From positions 1 through 40,503 of the forward strand of contig CAUEMA010000021.1 of NCBI GenBank assembly GCA_959018755.1: a DNA stretch of 40,503 bases. The letters run 5' to 3'. Shown in pieces: positions 15,570 to 24,023 of the stretch (the first letter of the stretch is position 1; every line of letters begins with the position of its first letter). Both the position numbers and the translations under genes were made by a program. This stretch comes from an uncultured Collinsella sp. GTDB taxonomy: Bacteria; Actinomycetota; Coriobacteriia; Coriobacteriales; Coriobacteriaceae. The notes under the pieces were generated by a model. The model ran no database searches. It saw nothing but the letters and a program-made list of their open reading frames with translations, and had not been told where the DNA came from.

Positions 15570-16467
15570 TGTGAAGAAACGTGGCGGATTGGGACGTGGA
15601 CTCAATGCTTTGGTCTCAGAGGCCGAGTATGAGACCGGTGGTTCGGCTGCATCGGCTTCGAATGCCGCATCTGAAACAAAACTACCTATTGAGGATATCG
15701 TTCCCAACCCTAATCAGCCGCGAATTCACTTTAACGAAACTGAACTTCGTGAGTTGAGCGAATCAATCCAAGAACATGGCGTCTTGCAGCCGCTTTTGGT
15801 TCGCAAGCATGGAAACGGCTATGAGATCATCGCTGGTGAGCGTCGTTACCAAGCGTCAAAGCTTGCTGGTCTTGAGGAGCTGCCTGTCATCATTAAAGAT
15901 GTTAATGATGAAGAGATGCTGGCTCTTGCTCTGATCGAAAACCTTCAGCGTTCTGATCTGAATCCCGTCGAAGAGGCTAAGGGCTATCGCCAGCTTATCG
16001 ATGCCAGCGGTATGACCCAGGAGGCATTGTCGAAGGCAGTCAGCAAGTCACGCTCTGCAATTACAAACTCGCTGCGCCTTCTCGATCTCCCTGAAGTTGT
16101 TCAGCAGATGATTTTTGAGGGCAAACTTACTGCTGGTCATGCACGTGCGATTCTTGCAGTTCCCTATGAGGACGCTCGAATTCGACTTGCAGAGAAGGTT
16201 GTTGCAGAGGGCCTTTCCGTAAGAGCGACAGAAAATCTTGCTCCGTTGTTTTCTGCCGGAGAGACACCTAAGACGCCGAGGCCTGCAACGCCTCAGTCTT
16301 TTAAAAAGGCTGCCCGCGTGCTTCGTCAGGTTTTTAATACCAACGTGCGTGTTAAGAGCTCGCGTGGAAAGAATAAGATTGAGATTGAGTTTAAAGACGA
16401 GGAAGAGCTCTCTCGTATTCTTGGCGAAATGATTCAGTTTGATCAAGGAGGCCAAGATGAGGAATAG
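15562..16467 (+). CDS. parB: Chromosome partitioning protein ParB/Spo0J
   Basis: ParB binds parS and slides along DNA as a CTP-dependent clamp. The 301-residue protein has the N-terminal segment KKRGGLGRGLNAL that contacts ParA, the CTPase motifs QPLLVRK and AGERRYQASKLAG, Box I-like ENLQRSDLNPVEEA, a helix-turn-helix (MTQEALSKAVSKSRSAITNSL) and a C-terminal dimer domain. The start is GTG 15562 inside the end of parA. The next gene begins 11 bp before the parB stop. Confidence 0.97.
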   Translation: MPSVKKRGGLGRGLNALVSEAEYETGGSAASASNAASETKLPIEDIVPNPNQPRIHFNETELRELSESIQEHGVLQPLLVRKHGNGYEIIAGERRYQASKLAGLEELPVIIKDVNDEEMLALALIENLQRSDLNPVEEAKGYRQLIDASGMTQEALSKAVSKSRSAITNSLRLLDLPEVVQQMIFEGKLTAGHARAILAVPYEDARIRLAEKVVAEGLSVRATENLAPLFSAGETPKTPRPATPQSFKKAARVLRQVFNTNVRVKSSRGKNKIEIEFKDEEELSRILGEMIQFDQGGQDEE

Positions 16468-16711
16468 GATTTTAACTGCGATTGCATTGGCGACGACTGT
16501 CGCGGCTGGTGCCTTTGCTGGCTATAAGATCGCGACAGACGATGAACTTCGAGGTCGTTTGCTTCGTAGTGCGCAAGATATTGTCGATACATCCAAGAAG
16601 AAAATGGATGTTATGACAGAAGATGTTGCCATGCGTACGGCTCAGGTAACGAAGAATCCCAAGATTAATCAAGGTTGGGTTAGTAACCAATGGGAAAATG
16701 TAGGCTATTAG
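16457..16711 (+). CDS. Small membrane-anchored protein coupled to parB
   Basis: I do not recognise a family. The 85-residue protein starts at ATG 16457 after AAGGAGG and overlaps the parB end by 11 bp, so it is translationally coupled. Residues 3-24 (ILTAIALATTVAAGAFAGYK) form one hydrophobic helix, followed by a charged stretch (DDELRGRLLRSAQDIVDTSKKKMD) that could be amphipathic or coiled. This resembles YtxH-like small membrane proteins in plan only. The context suggests a link to chromosome segregation or the membrane; this is inference. The stop overlaps the second palindromic 13-mer. Confidence 0.8.
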   Translation: MRNRILTAIALATTVAAGAFAGYKIATDDELRGRLLRSAQDIVDTSKKKMDVMTEDVAMRTAQVTKNPKINQGWVSNQWENVGY

Positions 16712-16720
16712 GTACCTAAC
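16708..16720. repeat. Palindromic 13-mer, copy 2
   Basis: An exact second copy of TTAGGTACCTAAC, here containing the stop codon of the small gene. The two copies bracket the jag-rsmG-parAB segment. Confidence 0.5.
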
Positions 16721-16740
16721 AATTACTTATCATATTTTGA

Positions 16741-16781
16741 GGGGTCCTTGTCTGATTCACGAGGCAAGGACCCCTTATTTT
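16741..16781 (+). terminator. Terminator of the parAB operon
   Basis: The stem GGGGTCCTTG / CAAGGACCCC, with a 14-nt loop, is followed by TTATTTT. Confidence 0.85.
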
Positions 16782-16828
16782 GGCCGTAAAAAATGGGACA
16801 GGTAGAAGCTGATTCAAAATTAAGGTCA

Positions 16829-16872
16829 ATAAATAAAACGGCCCCGGTTGCATCTCCTGTAACCGGGGCCGT
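16829..16872 (-). terminator. Terminator of rlmN
   Basis: Read leftward, the 12-bp stem ACGGCCCCGGTT / AACCGGGGCCGT (16838-16849 with 16861-16872) is followed by TTTATTTATT. It lies about 40 nt after the rlmN stop. Confidence 0.88.
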
Positions 16873-16876
16873 TCGA

Positions 16877-16892
16877 TGTTTCACATGAAACG
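16877..16892. promoter_or_regulatory. parS-like site beside rlmN
   Basis: TGTTTCACATGAAACG matches parS at 14 of 16 positions (A for G at position 9... and G at the last base differ by a shifted core, so affinity is uncertain). It lies about 2.1 kb from the triple array, between the rlmN stop and its terminator. Confidence 0.5.
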
Positions 16893-16910
16893 TTTTGGGG
16901 TGCGACTCCC

Positions 16911-17963
16911 CTATGCGTTCTTCTGAACTTTGAAGCGCTGCTTCAGCTGTCCGCAAGCGGCGTCAATATCGTTACCACGGGAGTTACGAATCGTGGTCTC
17001 GATGCCACGGGACTCAAGACGACGCTGAAGATCCTCAACCTTATGAATCGGCGACGGCTTGAGCGGGCTGCCCTCGATGTCGTTAAGCTGAATCAGGTTA
17101 ACGTGGCACAACGTTCCCTCGCAGAAGTCGCAGAGCGCCTGCATCTCGGGATTCGTATCGTTGACGCCTTCGATCATGGCATACTCATAGGTCGGGCGGC
17201 GGCCAGTCTTCTCGGTGTAGAGTTGAAGCGCCTCGTGAAGGCGAAGTAGCGTGTACTTCTTAACACCGGGCATTAGCTTATTGCGTGTCGACTGGATGGC
17301 GGAATGCAGGGAAACGGCAAGCGTGAACTGCTCGGGGATGTCGGCAAATTTGCGAATACCGGGAATAACGCCGCTGGTAGAGACGGTGAGGTGACGAGCA
17401 CCGATACCGATGCCATCGGGGTCGTTGAGGATTCGCAACGCCTTGAGAACCTCGTCGTAGTTGGCAAACGGCTCGCCCTGGCCCATGAAGACAACGCTCG
17501 TGACGCGCTCGCCAAAGTCGTTGGATACATGAAGTACCTGGTCGACGATCTCTTGAGCGGTCAGAGAGCGCTTGAGGCCGTTGAGGCCGGTAGCGCAAAA
17601 GGCACAGCCCATGCCGCAGCCTGCCTGGGTGGAAACGCAGACGGAAAGCTTGTTGCGACGGGGCATACCGACAGTTTCGACGGAAATGCCGTCGTGGTAC
17701 TCGAGCAGATACTTGCGCGAGCCATCTTTGGAAACCTGCTTGGTGAGTTCAGTCGGCGTATCAAAGGCAAAAGCCTCTTTAAGCTGCTCGCGGAAAGCCT
17801 TGGGAAGGTTGGTCATGTCGTCGAACGAACAAACGTTCTTCTCAAAGACCCATTCGATGAGCTGCTTCGCGCGGAAGGCGGGCTGGCCAAGCTCGGCCAC
17901 GAGCTCGCGAATATCGTTTTGGCTCAAGTCGCGAATGTCCTGAGATTTAGTCCTGGGATTCAT
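16911..17963 (-). CDS. rlmN: Dual-specificity 23S rRNA (A2503)/tRNA (A37) C2-methyltransferase
   Basis: RlmN is a radical-SAM enzyme that methylates A2503 of 23S rRNA and A37 of some tRNAs. The 350-residue protein has the cluster motif GCGMGCAFCATG, a following SLTAQEIVDQV, and the second catalytic Cys in IDAACGQLK near the C-terminus. The ATG at 17963 follows GAAAGG. It is divergent from ddl and convergent with the parAB operon. The motif has no sign of the Cfr variant, although RlmN and Cfr are hard to separate by eye; length and chromosomal context favour RlmN. Confidence 0.95.
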   Translation of the reverse strand: MNPRTKSQDIRDLSQNDIRELVAELGQPAFRAKQLIEWVFEKNVCSFDDMTNLPKAFREQLKEAFAFDTPTELTKQVSKDGSRKYLLEYHDGISVETVGMPRRNKLSVCVSTQAGCGMGCAFCATGLNGLKRSLTAQEIVDQVLHVSNDFGERVTSVVFMGQGEPFANYDEVLKALRILNDPDGIGIGARHLTVSTSGVIPGIRKFADIPEQFTLAVSLHSAIQSTRNKLMPGVKKYTLLRLHEALQLYTEKTGRRPTYEYAMIEGVNDTNPEMQALCDFCEGTLCHVNLIQLNDIEGSPLKPSPIHKVEDLQRRLESRGIETTIRNSRGNDIDAACGQLKQRFKVQKNA

Positions 17964-18048
17964 GGAAGCCTTTCGATTTTGGGGAAACGTAGAGGGTATC
18001 GCTACAATATGGTATCAGCTGCAGAAATTATAGAGGAGGAGTCTGCCC

Positions 18049-19014
18049 ATGCCGGGTAAAAGCCTAGAGAACATGCACGTAGCGGTCTTGGCGGGCGGTC
18101 ATTCCGCTGAGCGCGAGATCTCGCTTAATTCGGGAAAGAACGTTGTGGTGGCACTGAAGGAAGCCGGCTACACCTCGGTGGAGCTGCTCGATACGGCCGC
18201 TGATGACTTTATGGTAACCATGGCAACCGGCGGCTTTGACGTGGCGTTTATCGCCATGCACGGTGCCGGCGGCGAGGATGGCGCCATGCAAGGCGCCATG
18301 GAGACCCTGGGTATCCCCTACACGGCTTCGGGCGTGCTTGCCAGCGCCTGCGGTGCCGACAAGGAGGTCTCTAAGCTCCTGTACGCCAAGGCGGGCATTC
18401 CCATTGCCCCCGGCCTTGCGCTCGAGGTGGGCGATGAAGTCGATATCGATCATATCGTCGAGGTTTGTGGCGAGCGCTGCTTTGTGAAGCCGGCCGTCAA
18501 CGGTTCCAGCTATGGCATTTCCCTGGTCCATGAGCCCTCCGAGCTGCCCGCGGCAATCGCCAAGGCGTTTGAGTACGGCGACAAAGTACTGGTCGAGAAG
18601 TGCATCGAGGGTACCGAGATCACCGTCGGCGTATACGGCGAAGATGACGTGCGCGCTCTGCCGATTGTCGAGATTCGTAAGCCCGAGGACTGTGAGTTCT
18701 ACGATCTGGACGTGAAGTATGTCGACCCTACGGACATCCATCGCATTCCGGCGCAGATTTCACCCGAGAATTACGCTCGTGCCCAGGAGCTTGCCTGTGC
18801 TGCTCACAAGGCCCTCGGTTGCCTGGGTATCTCGCGCAGCGACTTTATCGTGAGTGAGGACGGCCCCGTTATCCTCGAGACCAATACCATTCCCGGCATG
18901 ACCGATACGTCGCTGTATCCGGACGAGATCCGCCACACCGACGACATGACGTTCCCGCAGGTCTGTGACAGCCTGATCCGTATGGGCCTTCGTCGAGCGG
19001 GCATTGCATGCTAA
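18049..19014 (+). CDS. ddl: D-alanine-D-alanine ligase
   Basis: Ddl joins two D-Ala residues with ATP for peptidoglycan precursors in the cytoplasm. The 321-residue ATP-grasp protein has the N-terminal GGHSAEREISL with its catalytic Glu, the loop NGSSYGIS, the omega-loop Tyr in FYDLDVKY, and the metal-binding ILETNTIPGMT. Tyr in the KY position is what is known for D-Ala-D-Ala ligases, where D-lactate ligases have Phe or another residue, so no vancomycin-type specificity is suggested. The ATG at 18049 follows GAGGAGGAG. The gene overlaps the helicase gene by 7 bp. Confidence 0.95.
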   Translation: MPGKSLENMHVAVLAGGHSAEREISLNSGKNVVVALKEAGYTSVELLDTAADDFMVTMATGGFDVAFIAMHGAGGEDGAMQGAMETLGIPYTASGVLASACGADKEVSKLLYAKAGIPIAPGLALEVGDEVDIDHIVEVCGERCFVKPAVNGSSYGISLVHEPSELPAAIAKAFEYGDKVLVEKCIEGTEITVGVYGEDDVRALPIVEIRKPEDCEFYDLDVKYVDPTDIHRIPAQISPENYARAQELACAAHKALGCLGISRSDFIVSEDGPVILETNTIPGMTDTSLYPDEIRHTDDMTFPQVCDSLIRMGLRRAGIAC

Positions 19015-21902
19015 TCGAGGACGCGGTTTCGTCAGGAACGCCGCAGTTTGTCATCGACTCCTATGCCACGCTTGCCGAACGCGCCAAAACGCAGTCCTTT
19101 GGTCTTATCGAGGAAGATGTGATTGTCCTCGATACCGAGACAACAGGTCTTTCGGTGCAGGACAATGAACTGATCGAGATCTCGGCGGCCCGTCTTTCGG
19201 GCCGCGAGATCGTCGACCGTTTCGATACCTTCGTGCATCCCAAGCAGCTGATTCCCGCCGAGATTACCGAGCTCACGAGCATTACAAATGCCGATGTGGC
19301 AGATGCCCCGTCGGCCGTTGAGGCCGTCGCCGCTCTCGCCGATTTTGTCGGTGGTTGCCCGGTGATCGCACATAACGCCACGTTCGACCGCTCGTTTATC
19401 GAGTCGGTCAAAGGCGGCGTCAACGTGAGCGATATTTGGATCGATTCGCTGGCGCTGTCGCGAATCGCGCTTCCGCGCCTGGCCTCGCACAAGCTGTCTT
19501 TTATGGCCGATCTGTTTGGCTGTGACTCGGTATCACACCGTGCCAATGCCGACGTCGACGCCCTGTGTGGCGTATGGCGCGTGTTGCTCGTGGCGCTCAC
19601 CGACTTGCCCCAGGGCCTCATGGCGCGCCTAGCCGACATGCATCCGGATGTGCCTTGGTCCTATCGTCCTATCTTCTCATTCTTGGCAGGGCAGAACCCT
19701 GGTTCTATCTTCTCTCTCAGCGCCGCTCGTGCTGACGTTCTCAAGGCCGATCGCGCCGACGATCGGGTGGACGCCGACGAACTGCCGGTCCTCAAGATGC
19801 CGAGTCGTGAGGAGATTGAGGCAGACTATGCGCCAGGTGGCCTGGTCAATCGCATGTACCCCACCTACGAGCCGCGTGATGAGCAGATTGCGATGGCGCT
19901 CGAGGTCCGCGATGCGCTGGTCACGGGCACTCATCGTGTAATTGAGGCGGGCACGGGCGTCGGCAAATCGATGGCCTATCTGGTGCCTTTTGCCGAGGCA
20001 GCACGCCGTAACAACATCACGGTTGGTATTGCGACCAAATCGAACAATCTCGCCGACCAGCTCATGTACCATGAGCTGCCAAAACTTGCCGAGCAACTGG
20101 ACGGTGGTCTGTCATTTTGCGCTCTCAAGGGGTATGACCACTATCCGTGCCTGCGCAAGCTTGAGCGCATGAGCCGCGGCCAGGCCGAGATTACCACCAA
20201 GCGCGATCCGGCGGACACGCTCACGGCGGTCGCGGTCATTATGGCGTACGTCTGCCAATCAGCCGATGGCGACCTCGACTCACTTGGCATTCGGTGGCGC
20301 AGCGTCAACCGCCCCGACTTTACGACGGCCTCGCGCGAGTGTGCTCGTCGCCTCTGCCCGTTTTTCCCTGATAAATGTTTGGTCCACGGCGCTCGCCGTC
20401 GTGCGGCGCATGCCGATGTGGTGGTCACCAACCATTCCCTGCTGTTCCGCAACGTTGCGGCCGAGGGCAGGATTTTGCCTCCGATTCGTCATTGGGTAAT
20501 CGACGAGGCCCATTCCATCGAGCGCGAGGCGCGCCGCCAGTGGGCGCGCGTGGTGTCGGCGGACGAGTCACGCGTTCTGTTTGAGCGCCTGGGTGGCTCG
20601 AGCACCGGCGCGCTAAGCCAGGTTTCCCGTGATTTGGCAACCTCCGAGGGCTCTACGCTCTATCTGGGCCTTACTGCCAAGGCGACGTCGACGGTTGCGC
20701 GCGCGAGCATGGCAATCGCCGACGTGTTCGATGGCGTTCGCGAGCTCGGCCGCCGTGCCCGTGGGGGTTATGACAATGCCAATCTATGGATTGGCCCCGA
20801 ACTGCGCGAATCTGACGACTGGCATGATTTCTTACAGTCGGCCTACGCTGCCATCGACGCGTTGGAACAGGCTGACAAGAGCGTCGACGCGCTGGTGCAA
20901 GCCGTCGCCGCCGACAAGCCCGAGGTTGTTGTCGACCTGGGTGATATCTCGCGCCGCTTGCACGAGCTGGCCGAGAACCTCAAACTCATCATTGACGGCA
21001 CCGATGAACACTACGTGTATTCGCTGCAGGTCAATCGCAGGTTGCGTGCCGGCGGAGAGTCAATGACCGCAGAGCGCATCGACATTGGCGAGGCCTTGGC
21101 AACCGAGTGGCTGCCCGAGGTTCACACGGCTATCTTTGCCTCGGCGACCATGACGGTGTCCAAAAGCTTTGAACACTTTAACCACGCGGTCGGCCTCGAT
21201 CGCATCGGTGCTTCAACATCCTCATCGTTGCACTTGGACTCGAGCTACGACTTCGATTCGAACATGGCTGTAGTCGTTGCGGGTGATATCCCCGATCCGC
21301 GCGATCGTGAGAGCTATCTTACGGCGCTCGAGCGCGTGCTGGTCGACGCCCATCTTGCCATGGGCGGATCGGTGCTCACACTGTTCACCAATCGGCGCGA
21401 CATGGAAGACCTGTACGCCCGCGTTGAGCCCAAGATGGCCCGTGCGGGTCTGGAACTCAACTGCCAGCAGCGCAACTCATCTCCTCGTCGCCTGCGCGAC
21501 CGGTTTATCAGCGAGCCGACTTCATCGCTTTTTGCGCTTAAGGCCTTCTGGGAGGGATTCGACGCCAGCGGCGAGACGCTGCGCTGCGTCATCATTCCCA
21601 AGCTGCCGTTCTCGAGCCCCACGGACCCGCTCTCGTGCGAGCGCAACCTGCGTGAAGACCGCGCTTGGGCGCGCTATTCGCTGCCCGAGGCGGTGCTCGA
21701 GGTCAAGCAGGCGGCCGGCCGCCTTATCCGCTCGTCGACCGATTGCGGCGTGCTGATTCTGGCCGACCCGCGCCTGGTGACGAAGGGCTACGGAAAGAAG
21801 TTCTTAACGTCGCTGCCCACGAGCTCCTACCAGCGCATCGAATCGGCACAGATTGGGCACTATCTGCAACTGTGGCGTGCACGCCACGAGCGGCGGCGCT
21901 AA
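19008..21902 (+). CDS. dinG: Exonuclease-DinG family helicase fusion
   Basis: The 964-residue protein joins a DEDDh 3'-5' exonuclease to an XPD/DinG-type 5'-3' helicase. The exonuclease motifs are DTETTG (42-47), HNATFD (122-127) and HRANADVD (177-184). The helicase has Walker A EAGTGVGKS (313-321), Walker B VIDEAHSIE (497-505) and C-terminal VKQAAGRLIRS. Four Cys (381, 445, 450, 457) have nearly the spacing of the E. coli DinG iron-sulfur Cys, so a 4Fe-4S cluster is likely. Exonuclease fusions are typical of Firmicutes DinG, whose helicase part often lacks the cluster. It starts in the end of ddl (ATGCTAA) and its stop overlaps the convergent WYL gene by 4 bp. A DNA-repair role is inferred. 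Confidence 0.92.
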   Translation: MLIEDAVSSGTPQFVIDSYATLAERAKTQSFGLIEEDVIVLDTETTGLSVQDNELIEISAARLSGREIVDRFDTFVHPKQLIPAEITELTSITNADVADAPSAVEAVAALADFVGGCPVIAHNATFDRSFIESVKGGVNVSDIWIDSLALSRIALPRLASHKLSFMADLFGCDSVSHRANADVDALCGVWRVLLVALTDLPQGLMARLADMHPDVPWSYRPIFSFLAGQNPGSIFSLSAARADVLKADRADDRVDADELPVLKMPSREEIEADYAPGGLVNRMYPTYEPRDEQIAMALEVRDALVTGTHRVIEAGTGVGKSMAYLVPFAEAARRNNITVGIATKSNNLADQLMYHELPKLAEQLDGGLSFCALKGYDHYPCLRKLERMSRGQAEITTKRDPADTLTAVAVIMAYVCQSADGDLDSLGIRWRSVNRPDFTTASRECARRLCPFFPDKCLVHGARRRAAHADVVVTNHSLLFRNVAAEGRILPPIRHWVIDEAHSIEREARRQWARVVSADESRVLFERLGGSSTGALSQVSRDLATSEGSTLYLGLTAKATSTVARASMAIADVFDGVRELGRRARGGYDNANLWIGPELRESDDWHDFLQSAYAAIDALEQADKSVDALVQAVAADKPEVVVDLGDISRRLHELAENLKLIIDGTDEHYVYSLQVNRRLRAGGESMTAERIDIGEALATEWLPEVHTAIFASATMTVSKSFEHFNHAVGLDRIGASTSSSLHLDSSYDFDSNMAVVVAGDIPDPRDRESYLTALERVLVDAHLAMGGSVLTLFTNRRDMEDLYARVEPKMARAGLELNCQQRNSSPRRLRDRFISEPTSSLFALKAFWEGFDASGETLRCVIIPKLPFSSPTDPLSCERNLREDRAWARYSLPEAVLEVKQAAGRLIRSSTDCGVLILADPRLVTKGYGKKFLTSLPTSSYQRIESAQIGHYLQLWRARHERRR

Positions 21903-22816
21903 AGCGGACAGACGAGGGTTTTTGCCATATCGCACAGACGCTTTGACAGGGCGGGGTCATCCAAGATGCGGATGGCTCCGCCCGCTGCGATTACCTGGCT
22001 CAGTAGCCAACGCTCGGAGCCATAATGCACGGTTACCGTTGCCATGTCTGCCCCGCTGCGCTCGATTAGGGTGATGCCGGCCCAGTCCAGATGCTCCGCC
22101 ATATCGAATGGCATCAAGAGCTTTGCGCTACGCTGCGTCCGAGCAAGGGAATCGTGGAGGGATGTGACGTCCGGTGCATGAGGCACGACGGAGTCTTCCG
22201 TCAAGGCGAGTCCCTCGATTTTATCCATGCGATAGGTGCGCTGCTCATCGACCGCGATGTCCCAGGCAATCAGGTATGTTTGGTCGCCGTTTGCCGTAAT
22301 GCGCAAGGGGTCGACCAGACGCTCGCGTGGCCGTGCATCGTCCATCGAGCGATACGAGATGCGGCAGCGAACACCGTCCTGAATGGCGCAGCTCAGCTGC
22401 TGCCAGTGCGACCCGTGGTTGACGGTGTCAAAGACGCGCTGGTTATAGCCGAGCTCTTCGGGTAGAAGGGCATGTCGAATCCGAGCTGCCGTATGCGGCT
22501 CGATCCCCAACGATTCAAGTTCATGGTTGAGCACAGCGCCCTCGGCGGCACTCAAGCGCAGCGGTAGCACACGCCCGGCGTCACCGGTGAGGACCACACG
22601 CTCGCCGCGGCATTCGCAGATGATGCGCGCGCCCGATTCTCGGTCCGCGAGCGTCGAGACGATCTCGAGAATCTCGTCGAGCGATACCCCCGTGATGTCA
22701 AAGCGACTGCAAATCTCGGTCCGTGTCATGCCGCTCTCGCCAGCGGCGTAGAGGGCCTCCATGATGTCGATGGCGCGCGAGAGTCTCTGCTCGCTGGTGA
22801 GTTTACGCACGGGCAT
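21899..22816 (-). CDS. WYL-domain transcriptional regulator (second of a pair)
   Basis: The 305-residue protein has an N-terminal helix-turn-helix (LTSEQRLSRAIDIMEAL, then MTRTEICSRF) and a central WYL-type sensor with CRISYRSMDD, RLVDPLRI and TYLIAWDIAVDEQRTYRMDKIEG. The chosen start is ATG 22816; the frame runs on to TTG 22837, which has no better ribosome site. The start lies inside the end of the first WYL gene, so the two are coupled and their products may form a heterodimer, as PafB and PafC do in Actinobacteria, where they activate DNA-damage genes. Convergence with the DinG-type helicase gene fits that idea but does not prove it. Confidence 0.85.
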   Translation of the reverse strand: MPVRKLTSEQRLSRAIDIMEALYAAGESGMTRTEICSRFDITGVSLDEILEIVSTLADRESGARIICECRGERVVLTGDAGRVLPLRLSAAEGAVLNHELESLGIEPHTAARIRHALLPEELGYNQRVFDTVNHGSHWQQLSCAIQDGVRCRISYRSMDDARPRERLVDPLRITANGDQTYLIAWDIAVDEQRTYRMDKIEGLALTEDSVVPHAPDVTSLHDSLARTQRSAKLLMPFDMAEHLDWAGITLIERSGADMATVTVHYGSERWLLSQVIAAGGAIRILDDPALSKRLCDMAKTLVCPL

Positions 22817-23825
22817 ACTCGTGCACCGTCCTTTCAATGAGGTGGTTCCACGCCTGTTTGAGCGATTTGGGGGCCACGGGCCTCATGCCGTCCATGGCGT
22901 GGGCCATGCAAAATGAGGCGCCGGCTTCAAGATCGCGCACGTCAACGGTCCAGGTCCATCCCACATCGGTGTGTACGAGCTCACCTCGCCCACGCGTGAG
23001 ACCGTTGATCATATCGATCTGCGTCTGAGGGGCGAATGAGAACGTGGCTGCAACGGGCGGTCGGTCGGCAAAATCGAATTCAAAGAACAGGTAGTCGCTG
23101 AGGTTGAAGTCCGCGGGGATGACGTAGGCCTTCGAAGGACGCCAAGCGCGAACGATACGGTCGCAGCGGAATGTCCTGATGTCGTCGGTGACGTTGTCGA
23201 GGCCGCAGAAGTAAGCCACGCCCTCGCGCTCGAACATGCCGTAGACGCAGACGGTACGTTCTCTCTGCTCGCCGCGTCCGTTCTGATATAAAAATCGCAG
23301 CGCGCATCGCTCGGCAAAGGCGCTCCAAACCGCATCGACGGTGGGAGAGCGGCTGATCGGCGCCTCGTCTACCGTCGTCCTGCCGGTGAGATAGGCAATC
23401 TTGGAGCGAATATCGGCAAGCGGTGCGGCAAAAGTGGATGAGCCGGCCGCTAGTGTCTGGTCGATGGCGTTGAGCAGGATATCGGCGTCGTCTGCGGTAA
23501 TGAGGCCGCCTGCCGCAAACGTGTGCTCGCGGTCGATTGTCCACGAGCTTTCCTCGGTCTCCTGCGCGCCGGTGGGGCGAACCTCCTTGATTAAGATGCC
23601 GCGTTCGAGCAGCTTGTCACGATCGCGTCGAAACTTGCGCTTATCCGAGTCGATATTGCCCGAGCCATATCCCAGGTCAGAATCCAAGACGATCTGCTCG
23701 GTCGTCAGCGGTTCGGGGGAGCTATTGAGTACAAAGAAAAGATTGAGGATGCGCTGAGCCGTTTTATCGAAACTGGGCTCCGAATTTCCCTTTTTAATTG
23801 TCTCGGTCGTGTCGCTTGCCGTCAT
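22803..23825 (-). CDS. WYL-domain transcriptional regulator (first of a pair)
   Basis: The 340-residue protein has an N-terminal winged-helix region (SFDKTAQRILNLFFVLNSS, LTTEQIV, RDRDKLLERGILI), then a WYL-type domain (CALRFLYQNGRGEQRERTV, VAYFCGLDNVTDDIRTFRCDRIV) and a C-terminal extension (WYL C-like). The ATG at 23825 follows GCGAGGA. It overlaps the second WYL gene by 14 bp. WYL domains sense nucleic acids or nucleotides in several systems; a PafB/PafC-like damage response is the closest known parallel. It is divergent from the M28-like gene across a 198-bp spacer. Confidence 0.85.
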   Translation of the reverse strand: MTASDTTETIKKGNSEPSFDKTAQRILNLFFVLNSSPEPLTTEQIVLDSDLGYGSGNIDSDKRKFRRDRDKLLERGILIKEVRPTGAQETEESSWTIDREHTFAAGGLITADDADILLNAIDQTLAAGSSTFAAPLADIRSKIAYLTGRTTVDEAPISRSPTVDAVWSAFAERCALRFLYQNGRGEQRERTVCVYGMFEREGVAYFCGLDNVTDDIRTFRCDRIVRAWRPSKAYVIPADFNLSDYLFFEFDFADRPPVAATFSFAPQTQIDMINGLTRGRGELVHTDVGWTWTVDVRDLEAGASFCMAHAMDGMRPVAPKSLKQAWNHLIERTVHEYARA

Positions 23826-24023
23826 AGAGTCCTCGCATGAGAAGGTGGTTTGCTGCCATGATTTTAGTCCGATATGGAGATTAGGCTATATCCTTGTCCG
23901 CTCGGGGCGTTAAGATGGCCCGAATTCGGTCGTTTGCGCTCGCTCGGGGTATACTTTCGACTATATACGGTTCTAATGTGCATGCATTGGGCCTATTTGT
24001 CGGATTATGGATGTGGAGCGCAC

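Noticed and set aside
18049..19014. A vancomycin-type D-Ala-D-Lac ligase
   Set aside because: The omega-loop residue is Tyr in VKY, as in D-Ala-D-Ala ligases, and no vanH or vanX neighbours are present.
23874..24023. Fifty-residue N-terminal extension of the M28-like protein
   Set aside because: No ribosome site precedes it and its codon use is unlike the gene; the ATG at 24024 has GTGGAG upstream.
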